Assembly: GCA_017590115.1 (NCBI GenBank)
Contig: JAGGNK010009114.1
Location: forward strand, 22,573,978 to 22,637,977
DNA: 64,000 nt
From: Montifringilla adamsi
Lineage: Eukaryota > Chordata > Aves > Passeriformes > Passeridae
Direction of reading: 5' to 3'
How positions within the stretch are numbered: the first letter of the stretch is position 1; the number at the start of each line of letters is the position of its first letter. Below the pieces are notes generated by a model that had not been told where the DNA came from, did no database searches, and worked only from the letters and a program-made list of their open reading frames with translations. Shown one piece after another: positions 22,701 to 34,700 of this stretch. A program made the translations under genes and the position numbers.

Positions 22701-25700
22701 GCATTTTTATGGCACTTTCGTCTGTTCTTGTGCCAGCATTGAATCTTTAGGGCTGTCTTTATAGCTATCATCATTGCCTGTATGAAGGGAATAACCTTCC
22801 TTCAACACAAATTACAGGAATTTTATCTGTCCCTTTGAATGTCCTGTTTCAGTTTCTGTTGGAAGCAATTACTGTGACTGTATGTTAGGATTGTGTTCTC
22901 CTAGCTCAGTCACCGTAGCTGCTCAGCTCTTCTCTGGTCATCCAGCAAGTTACAGTCTTTGCAGTGAAATGAAGGTGATATACCGCTTCAAATGTTGCAC
23001 AAATTCTTTATGGAAAATGTGTTTGGTTTCTCTCCAGACATAGATGCTCTAGTTGGGGGAGAAGTTGGAGGCCTGGAATTTGGGAAGTTACCATTCGGGG
23101 CCTGTGAAGATCCTATTAGGTAAGAGAAGATTCAGAAAACTTTTATAACTTCCTTAATGGAGGACTTAAAGTTGTGTTATTTCAAATCTTAGCTTTGCCT
23201 ACCTACCACTTAGCATGTCCAACAGATACTTAATTATTCAAGTGCATCAGAAATATCTGTGATGGGTAATGGTTTAATAGCAAATAAGGTCATTTGTAGA
23301 ATTGTCTGATGATATTCAGAGTTCAAGCTTCTATGGCTTTTACTATAAACTTCTGCAGTACCCCATTTATCTCTGAAATTATTATCTTGAAATATATCTC
23401 AAGATAAACCTTAAAAATTATGTGCTTTGTGCAAGGGTTGGACTTGCTCTTATGTATGCAGTGAGAAAACTTACTGGAGAACAAAGAGAGAATCAAATAT
23501 CAGCTATCACAAATACCTTTCAAAACATGAACTGTGATGGAGGGAACACTTTCTGCTATCACTGAAAGACTGAAATCTTGGTTTGTTTCAGTGAGCTGCA
23601 TTTAGCCACAACGTGGCCTCACCTCGCAGAAGGGATAATTGTTGACAATGATGTTTATTCGTAAGTATCTTGTCTCAGTTGCAAATGAGTGTGCCTTTTT
23701 TTGCTCACTGCTGCATTTTAGTGTCATCTCAAACACTGTGTGGCTTCACATGTGAAAAAGAACCCATTTTGAGGAATGCTAATGTCAGCTGATAGTACAT
23801 CTAATTTGGGAAAACACTTTTTGAAATGCATTTCTGTGAGAAACTATTATTGTGTTGTAATCTCAACAGAACACAAACCCCTGTTTTTGAGCACATCCTC
23901 ATGTTAGACTTGAAAATTTTGTATCATGTATTTCCTGGAAAAGGTGATAGTGGAGCATGGAAGGTAAAAGTATTCATTGCTTGATATCGCTCTCCCAAAA
24001 ACTGTCATCCAGGTTTCCTGCTAAAGAGGAAGAAGTATTTCTTGTTCATGTCATGCACACACATGAGAATAGGGACTCTGGCTTGCCATGTTCTCCTGTG
24101 TAATGTGGTACTCACTGGTTATGACATGACATTTATTGAGAATTTGATACTCATCTTTCCAATACTTATAGCGGCATTTGGTTTTCTTTTTTATTTTTTT
24201 TTTCTTTTCTTTTTCTTCTTTTTTCTTTTTTAAATTATTTTTCCCCCAAGTGACCTGGATCCACTTCAAGCACCCCAGTGGTCTGTGAGAGTTAGAAAAG
24301 CAGATAACCCTCAGTGTCTGTTGGGTAAGACATCAGAATTTCCTGTCTTCTCTTGCAGCTTTTAAACTGAAACTACTAAGTTATGAAGTTAGGGTGGAGT
24401 TGTTGATTACCTGATGGCCTGTTTGCTCACTCCCCTTATTTTTTTGAGTGAACAGTATTTTGGGTTTCTTTTTCAAGAACACAAGCTTTGCAAATACGTA
24501 AGTTCCTGTTGTAGTTTATTCTCTGTCTGTGTATGGTGAAATTCATTGCTATTCTTATTTCACCAGGTTCCAGAGAATAAGAATTTCCTCTGTGTTCTGT
24601 GAAAATTTAGATTTTCTAGACTCACTTTATTAAGTATGTTTTGCATGTATTCATCTCCTTAGTTCAACCAACCTTTTGGACAGGGAGGATTAATACTTCT
24701 GGAGAGCTGTACTCCTCTTATCTGTCCTTGCCTTTAAGCTTGTGAGGAAAAGGGCTTCAACATTTTTCAAGTTTTTTCTTGTTTTGGGTGAATTAAACTG
24801 CAGGCATGTAGGAAGAGCTGTGCTCTGGAGAGGTGGCCAGCAGCTGCCTGGGTGTGCATTTACCTAAGCTTTAATTATGTGGTTTTTGTGCTTCAGATAA
24901 TTTAATTATGTGGATTTTGTGCACAAGATATTTGTGCTTCAGAACAAATTATCAGATGTTGTTTCAGAAGAAAAGATAAAAATCACTGTCCTTGGGGCAT
25001 AATTTTTGAGTGTTGGCTCATTGCTCAGTGAGATTTTTGGCTGAGTCCAGGAGTTTTGTTCCTCTACCAGGGGACTTCCTTACTGAATTCTTCAAGCTTT
25101 GCCGGCGGAAGGAGTCAACAGATGAGATACTTGGAAGGTCTGCATTTGATGAGGAAGGAAAAGGTAAAACTAAAATCCAGGTGATTTGTGTTACTTGTAT
25201 TTAATAGTTTTGTGTTAGTTTATCTTCCCTGTACCCTTATCTTGACTGGTATTTATAACTCTTACATTCTCTGTAATACTCCTGGGAATTTTCTGGCCAG
25301 GGCTTCATGGTGAAATTTCTCATAAATTCTAGACTAGTTTAGCTCCCAGAGTCTCAGAGGGACAATTGCCTCTGTTATGGTTGTGGCTGTTTCTTTTTAC
25401 AGGAATATAAAAGCTTAAAATTTGACTAGAATGTACAAGAGTTGGTTATAGGACACATCAGATTTTTCTGTATAGTTTTATGTATTTTTGCTTTTACCAC
25501 TTCTTTCTCCTTTTTGTTGTACTCTAGTAGATGTCAACAGCCAGTTTAAAGAGTATTTAATCTGTTTGAAAGGCTCTGCTCTCATCCTCTCCATTTCAAG
25601 GACTTTTAAGGAAAAAAGAAAATTAAAACTTCCCAAATTATCTGACCAGCAAATCAGGCTTTATCCCAATTGTATAAATACTGCCATCTTTTTGATGTCT

Positions 25701-28700
25701 CTGTCCCTCTCTTTGGGTTTTTTTTGCTGTATATAGTGAAAATTCCCTTCCCTCCTGCTGCTTGTCACCTGTTCTTCCCTCCAAATATCAATATAACTTC
25801 CATTGGTTATACTTGATCTTAGTTTTGAAGAAGCTTGCTACTGAGCTTAGAAAGGTGTTGGACTGAGGAGGGTGTGTATTACTCCTAGTGCTTGACATAC
25901 AGTTCCTTTAGCCCTTCTTAGCTCTGGGCTTGCCAAGTCTGCTGCTAATTATTCACTTAAATTTGTCAGCTCTCCTTATAACAATATTAATTCAGTTTAT
26001 TGTAAGAGACATTCTAGAGTTTACCAGCAGCAGCTCTGAAAAAAACCCAGTCTTTTGGTTTGAGAAGTTTACCTGAGGACTCTAAAACAGAAATGTGCTT
26101 ACACTCTGTGAGGCCAGTGATTAATACAGGATTTATTTAATATTTATCTAGAGCTTTAGCATATGCTGGAGCAGTCTTTGTTACCTGCAGTGTGTTTATT
26201 GGTATGTATAAACAAGGTTTAAATACTGAGTCTTGAGCAGGCTTTTGGCATACTCTGTTGGTAACTCTGCAGTAGCAGTGCTGCTACAGCAGGCACTACC
26301 TGCAGCCAGCTCAGTCTAGACTTTATTTGGTGAATTAAATCAAGGACAGTCTGTGACTCATCTGTGACCTCCTTCTGCTGCCTGTATTTGCTAAGAACAG
26401 TGAATGTCAGGCATGGAACCTGGCAGCAGAGGTGTAGCTCTGGTTCACAAGGGGCTAAATATCAATACAAGATAAATAGGCTGATTAAGACAGGTGAACT
26501 CTTGAAGAGACATGTTGTAGTGTTTGGGGTTTTATTTTATTTTGTTCTAATTGTTTTTATTTTACTTGCCAGAGGTTGCTGATATCACCCACGCGCTGTC
26601 GAAGCTCACGGAGCCAGCACCAGTCCCCATCCCCAAATTATCAGTCACAAATATGGTTCACAGTGCCAAGAAGAAGATCCGCAAGCACAGAGGTGTGGAT
26701 GAGTCTCCTCTGAACAATGATGTGCTCAACACCATTCTCCTGGTGAGTGAGCTGTCCCTGCACATGGGGCACATGGACTTCATACACTGATGCAGTTGCT
26801 TTAGAGCCTATGGCAGATTTAAAGATATCTGATGTCAGTTTGAATTGCATTTATCAGCTTCTGGGAACAGCCCAAGTTGATACAAGTCTGTGTATTATAA
26901 GTGGGCTAAACCTGATCTCTGAAGTCTGCTAACAATTTTAATTACAGGGATTGCTGGTATGAAGCCAGCAGTAGCTTTATGGAGAAAGTGGGAAAGGCAG
27001 GAAAACCATACTGATGGAAGGTTTAATTTTTTTTCTTCAAGTTCTTATTTCCTGATGCTGCTGACAAACTTGCAGATGTATTTGAAAGCAGAGCCAGCAC
27101 TTCAGCAGGAAACAATCCTCCTCCAGAGAATGAAGATTATGTAAGTTTTGTTGAGTGACACAAGAGAGAAAGCAATTTTGAGTGTGTGTTTATATAGACT
27201 TTGCTGTGCTTGCCCTATATCTTGTAACACTTAGTTTTTGGAAAGATGAATTTACCTTTGTGGAATATCTGGGTAGAAATAGTGATGATTTCTGTTTCCT
27301 TTTAATTCCTTTTTTCTTCCAAAGACTCTAGTTGTTAGTATCTTTTAAGTTGAAGATGTTGCTTAGCCATTTACACTTACAAACAGGAAAGAGATCACGT
27401 GGTTTTGGAAAACAACGCCATTGTTTCTGTATTTCTTGCTTTCTTTTATTTCTTTTCTAGAATCTCTTCAGCCAGTTTAAATCTGCTCCATCTGACAGTC
27501 TGACATACAAATTAGCTTTATGTCTTTGTATGATAAACTTCTACCATGGAGGAGTTAAAGGAGTGGCACACCTTTGGCAAGAGTTTGTGCTGGAAATGCG
27601 TTACAGATGGGAGAACAACTACCTTATTCCAGGGTGAGACTTCTTGTTGCTCCTTGGTCATAGAAAATGTTCTTTGTTCCAGTAGCTGAGTGGGGTCACT
27701 GTGACTTTGAAACATATAGTTTTGGGGTTTTTTTAGTTGCAAATGCTATCTCTGTTTTTATTACCCTACTTCCTTAATGCAAGAAAGGGCAGGGAGTAAG
27801 GACAAGCATCTGTGCCCTACCTTGAAAACTTCAAGATGCCTGGGGAAGCTCAACTTAGACATTCACTTCACTGTGTGAATGAGGGTGAGGAAAAAAAACT
27901 TACTGTGGTGTAGTTTCACCTCTCTTCTAAGGGAGCTGTTCCATTGCTGGTGCAATGGCCTTTTCAGGTATTCCAACCCTTCCAGGTTCTGTCTGCTGCA
28001 GCAGAGCTTGGGGCACACCAAACCAGGGGCTCTCTCAAGATGAGGTAGAGCAATAACATACCCTGCTTTTAGGGTCGTGGTGTTTTGGTTGGAGTTTGGG
28101 GTTTTTTGTTGATGTGACAGACTGGCTATTTAGTCACTAGTTTGTACTTTGAAATGGTTACACTAGCCGATAAAATAGAAGCTGAAATGTATAGCAATGA
28201 CTCCACTGTATCATTGCACTTCTAAAAGTACAGTCAAAGATGCTTAATTCCTGTTTGAAAGCAGTTATCTTTTCAACTTCCAACTGGAAAACTGACCTCC
28301 AAGAATGCAGAGTGTTTCACACTAGTGTGAATGATCTCTGAGCTTCTGAAATGATCTCTGGGAAATACATGTAATTTAAATTCTGGGCTTGTCTACTGAG
28401 ACAATAGAAGAGCTGTGTAATTTAAATGGTGGAGGTGGGTTCAGTGTGGGTGTTTGTCCCTGTTCTAGATTTCATGTGATTTAAGACCACATGTGTATGA
28501 AATTGATAATGGTTACATTTCTGCCTTCTGTTAGATTAGCTAATGGCTCTCCAGATCTGAGATGTTGTTTACTGCACCAGAAACTTCAGGTAAATATCCC
28601 AAATTTAAGAATGATTGTTCTCCTAAGGAAACTGTCAAAATTATAGCAATGATTAGCTAAATATGTAGTTTTTGTAGATTTAGTTGTGCTTGTGTTTTTT

Positions 28701-31700
28701 GGGTGTGGAATTCATTTCTTGAGAAAAATTTGGTTACAGCAACAAGTTCAGTGGAATTGTTATCTTTTAGAACTGTAAGACCTTTTCAGTGGCTCTACAA
28801 GTTTTTCTGTATGATTGTCTCCATAAGGGAAATAATTGCTGAACAATTTTTGTTTTGTTCCTTTAACTTGTTGAATTAGATGCTAAATTGTTGCATTGAA
28901 AGGAAGAAAGCAAGAGATGAGGGGAAAAGGGGGAGCATGTCTGATCGTTCACCTGGTGGTGCTTCTGGTGATGCTGCCAAAGGAGGAGACCACTCTGGAG
29001 AGAACCCTGACAAGGACAAAGAATTTGGCAAGTCTTGGGAATCTTGGAGTGACAGTGAAGAGGAATTTTTTGAATGTCTCAGTGACACAGAAGATCTTAA
29101 AGGAAATGGGCAGGAAAATGGCAAGAAAGGAGCAAAAGAGTCTGTAAACTTAAAACCAGAAGGTCGTTTGCACCCACATGGAAAACTGATGCTGCTGCAT
29201 CCTGGAGAGCCTCTCTACGTTCCCATAACACAGGTGAGGGAGCAGGAGCTGAGCCAGATGTGCAGTGGAACACACAGAATGTGCCTCATACTTGGGATTG
29301 TGAAACTGCAAACAGTTTGCAGGTTACAGCCTTGTCTCTTGTTAAAATTGCTGAGTTTTTTGACCTAATACCTTGGTTTTAATCTTTAAAACTTAATGAG
29401 GCTGCTAATCTCACTTGTTCTTTGTTTTATTTGAGAGTGAGTGTCTGTAGCAAAATTCACTCCAAATAATACATTTAAATAAGAATTAAACTTCCTTGCC
29501 TACCTTAAATTTGGGGTTTTTTTATTTCCAGTTCTTAAGGCATCTTCCATCCCCTCCTTACTTTCTTTCCTATGAAATAGGAGCTGCTGTGGTCCTTGCA
29601 CCACGGAGATTTCTGCCTGACTTTGCACATCAGATTTGCTGCTGTATTTGGTTTTTTAATAATTTCTCAGCTCATAAAGGCCATAGTCATTAGGTTTGGT
29701 GCCATCCTTTACAGCAGGTTTATCATCAAACAACTAGAAATGTTACCTGACATCAAGAGGCTTTCCTGCAGAGTGACCAGGGATGGAATAGGAAGTGGTG
29801 CTGTCACAGAAAGTAGTTTGAAATCAGCCATGCATGAAGAATACAGTGGTTTTTATTCCCCTGAGAGAAATTGTTGCTTTGCTTGGGTAAAACATATGAG
29901 CAGAAAGTAGTCAGGCAAAATGTTCTCAATTAATTATGTGCTGACAGTATCAACAGCAAAAATTCTGCATTGCTTTGAGTAGATTTTCATCCATCTCAGC
30001 AAAATTGTACCAGTCAAACATTTCCAGGATTTCATTAGGATTTGGGCATTTTAGTAATTTATCCTTGTATTGGTACATCATTCCCAGGTTATTTTCTGTT
30101 TAGTTTCTTTGTTAGATGCACAACTTGAGTCTGAACTGTTCAAGCAGTAGAAAGCTGTGATAATTTCCTTTGAGTACAAAGGAAGCAGAGTGAGAAGGGG
30201 TGAGAAGGAGCTTCTTGCTTCTCCTCCCATGCCCCGGGCTGACTCCAGGAGGGGCTGTGAGTAACCCTGTGTGTTTCCCTGTCCCAGGAGCCAGCCCCCA
30301 TGACTGAAGACCTGCTGGAGGAGCAGTCGGAGGTGCTGGCGAAGCTGGGGACGTCTGCGGAGGGCGCTCACCTGCGGGCGCGCATGCAGAGCGCCTGCCT
30401 GCTCTCCGACATGGAGTCCTTCAAGGTAGCACTGCTGTCAAATTACATTGCTTTCTTCTTAATTAAACTGATCCTCTTGCTTGTGTTGGACAGTTCTGAA
30501 GGTTTCTAAGTTTTTTTTTTCTCCACAAAACAGTTTCCAGTTAGTTTCAAGTTGAAAATAAAAACCGATTGGGAAAATTCTTGGCACATTTCAAAATCTA
30601 AGAGGATGTGATCTGTTACACTGTAACATCCCAGTAAATTTACACAATGTCTGTGGGAAGGGGAAAAACACATCAAACATACAGTTGATCAGTTGTGAAT
30701 TAAAACAGACATTCATCAGGTTGGGACTGGACTAACTGTGGTTTTGGGTTTCATTTCCTGTCTGAGCTCTGCAGAGGGAGCTAAGAGCACATCCACTGCT
30801 GTCATCATAGGAGCTCAACACTAAAAAGATTGGAAATTCTGTAATGAAATAGCCATATATATCTTTTTAATTATTGCAGTCTTTGTGGTAAAAGGATATA
30901 ATGTGCTGTACAGTTAGAGTATTTATAATATAACAGTAATCAGTTTATTAACTGTGACTCATGGCATATTAGATATATGTAGAAGTTTTATTTATATGAT
31001 GCAAGTAATCTAAAATTTCAAAGTAATAAACAGAGAACTATAATTGGAAGCACAAATAGACTCTTCATAGGTACATCAAATCTAAAACTGAGATTCCTTT
31101 TATGTTCTGGATCTATAGATGTAGTTAATCGTGGTGATATTTCATCTATGATAAATGAAGTTATTTTTGTTTGGGGAAGATATTTTTTTTAAGTTCCTTT
31201 TCGAAAGAGGAAGAAATAGTGACTTTTGTCACTGGAGTGTTAAAAGATGGAAAGTCAGTGCTGAAAGCGTACTTAGGCAGCCCACTGATTCTTTTAGTCT
31301 TTAATGGGATAAGCTTAGTGAAAATTCCTATTTATTGCATGTGGCAGGTGCCAGGTGGGATCTTAACAGCATAATTTTGAGCTTGCCTGAAATAATTGAT
31401 GAATGTAATGAATGTGGGTGGTAAGAAGGTGATTTTTTTTTGCTGCTGATGTGGGTTTTACCCCTTGCCATTGTCTTGGTTTATGCTTTATTCCCTCTGT
31501 CCTGGTGTACAGTTTGTTGGCTGTGGACAAAAGAATTTCCTGAGTTTTGTCTCTTACTCTGTGCTCTACCCACTAAACCACACTGCCCTCCTACCCAGGC
31601 TGTCATGTTTTTGTAGGATTTTTCAGGAACAAATTTTCTGTCCTGTCTTCCCTGCAGGCAGCTAATCCTGGCTGTTGTCTGGAGGATTTTGTGAGGTGGT

Positions 31701-34700
31701 ACTCACCTCGGGACTACATCGAGGAGGAAGTGATTGATGAGAAGGGGAATAAAGTCATTAGGGGCGAGCTGAGTGCCCGGATGAAGATTCCCAGCAACAT
31801 GTGGGTGGAGGCCTGGGAGACAGCAAAGCCAGTCCCAGCACGGAGACAGAAGAGGCTTTTTGATGACACCAGGGAGGCTGAGAAGGTGAAAGCTCTGGGG
31901 CTGGTGCCAGTCTGGGCTCCCTGCAGCCCTTCCTTCCTCCCCCTGCAGCATTTAAACACTTGATAGGCCCTTGCACTGTCCTTGGAGTTACTGAACTGTT
32001 TAGTGCGTGGCTTAGGGTTGGTTGGAAATTCCTGCTGCTGTACAGGAGGGTGTTTGAAGTACCTAAAAGTATGCAATGTTACTTAGGTATTTCTTTAAAT
32101 TATTAGTACATAAATCAGATTTTTACCTGTATATGTGTTAGGAACATTTTAGTTTCCTAATACAGTTTAGTTTTATTTTAACCTATTGGGAGCATTAACA
32201 TAAAACTGCCTCTCAAGTCTTACAGTGGTGTTCCATTCTTGGAATTCATCTTTCCAAGGTAATCTCATCTTTGGGAAGTAGTTTTGATCACTGAAATATT
32301 AAATTTTCTAATGTTGCAGGTGCTTCATTACCTTGCAGTTCAGAAGCCAGCTGACCTTGCAAGGCATCTTCTGCCTTGCATCATCCATGCAGCTGTACTC
32401 AAGGTAAAGGAGGAAGGTAAATAATGTTTAATAAGTTATTAAGGTATTTAAGGGGGAACACTGATGCAGTCAGTAATTACAACTTTGTTTCTTTCCATAT
32501 AATAGAAGCAGTAGAAGATATATCTTCAGTTAAGAAGATTATTAAGCAGATAATATCCCATTCCAGCAAAGTGCTACGGTTTCCCAGTCCAGAGGACAAG
32601 AAATTGGAAGTAAGGCTTTTGTAGTGGCTGGAGCTGAAAACCTGATTGACTTTTGCACTGTTCATGGCAATGTTAAAAGAACATCTTTTTAATTTTCCCT
32701 TTTATTAAACTCCTGCAGGAAATCATCGCTCAGATTATGAGTGTGGAAGCCATCATTGCCAGGGCAAGGTCTCTCAAAGCAAAATTTGGGGTAGAGAAAT
32801 GTGAAAATGAAGAGGAGAAAGAAGATCTACAGAGGTGACTTTTGAACTCTTATTTTTCATTGTGTTGTTTTGCTTTTCCTCTGATGCCCTACTTTCAAAA
32901 CTTAAGACAATGGTGACAATAAAGAAATATTTAGGAATCATATTTGGGTATCTCTGTCACTAGACTGTCTAGAAATTATGTGTGTACCCTCAGTGCTCCT
33001 CCAATTAAGCATCTCTTTGGAGACATCTGATCCAGGTTTTTTTAATAGAATTTGTTTTGTCTTGACAGTACTGGGGACTAACTTTTTTTTTGTGTACATG
33101 AAAGGTATTTTTGATGAACTCTGTTACCATACCTAAAATTAGGACTAGAAATTTAGTATTTTTTATAAATATTATGGAATGAAATAGCCCTTCCACAGTT
33201 GTTTTCTTATTCTTGTGTCCTTGCTGGTGTGAAACATCACTGAGCAGCTCTGAATGGAAAGTGACAAGGAATGTTCCCTTGCATCACTACCTGCTGTCAG
33301 GTTATTTACTTGCTGCTCAAGATGACTAATATGTTATAAAACCCACGTTAACTTCTTGCTGCTGTGCTGGGAGGGAGAGATGACATTTGTGCAGTACATG
33401 TTGGGAGTTCAGAGATGTGGTGTCTGACCAAAGCATTGTTTGTGTGCTAAAGAAAATTGGCACATTGTGAATACTTCTGCATGGCCAACACCATGGAAGC
33501 TTTCCTGTTGATTTTATACATCTGCTTTAGGAGCCTGGGTTTCATTCTTAAGTATACAAGGGGAGATTTTTTTCCTTAAACTTTTAGAATAGAGAAGCAA
33601 GAGAATCTGCCAGTTCTTACCCTGAGCAAATGATGCTTGGTGAAGGCCTTGGACAGGAAACAGCTCGTTTACATCAGCACACTGGATCTGGCCAAGGATT
33701 AACCATTCCTTTTTCCTTTTCAATCATTTGTTCCATCAGATTTGTAAACAGTCTCCTGGAGCAGCCAGAAGTGTCAGTTGTTGGTGCAGGAAGAGGACCT
33801 GCTGGCAGCATCATTCACAAGCTGTTTGTGAATGCTCAGAGGGTAAGAGAGCTCTGGGTTGTGCTGCAGACACTTCTGATTTAACCAGAATGAGCCAATG
33901 AGTTACCATATGGTGCCAGTGTATTTGTCTGCATATCTGCATGTATTGTCATGTATGTGCTTGAGGTGTTTTCTGTGATGTTCAACATGATTTTGGCTGT
34001 AACAGAACCTTGCAAGACCAAAGAAGACTGAGTGAGCTGGGATGTTAAACAGTTGAAGCCAGCTGGGTAGACAGAGGTGTCAGTAATGCGTTATGTACTG
34101 CCAGTAGTAACATCAGTAATGCTATTAAGGCAAGACAAATTTCTGCCTTATCACAACAAGGTTAAGTGTTGATGGTTTCACAGAGGAATGTAGAGAAACA
34201 GGTCATAATATTAGATATTTTAGAAGCAGTAACTTCTTAAATTGAGGCTTATGCTTGGAATACTTGAGATTTTTTCTGTGGAAACCAGCATGCTTAGGAA
34301 GTTTCAGTTCTTTTTCAGTCCCTGCATTCAGTTTACCTATTGCCAGTGTTGCATTTGTTTTCTGGAGACCCTTCCCTTGCTGATATTGATATAAATGTTG
34401 CCTTTTTCTCTTAAGCAGTCTTTGGAATAATTAGTCTGAAAGTAATGATTTCCAAACCTCATGGACTGCAGTCAGCCTTCAGTTTCTGTCAGAATTACAC
34501 CTCTTCATAGCATCAGATTTTCTAACTCAAATTTAACTACAGTGGTAATAACAAGGCAGCAGCTTGAAATCCCATTTGGAAATAATTGCTGGAAAAATGT
34601 TGTGATTGGGTGTTAAACACTTTAAAGGGATCAATGCTTTTGTAATAATATGTGTTTTGCAACTCAGCATAAAAAGGACCATTCTGAAAACAGACCATGG

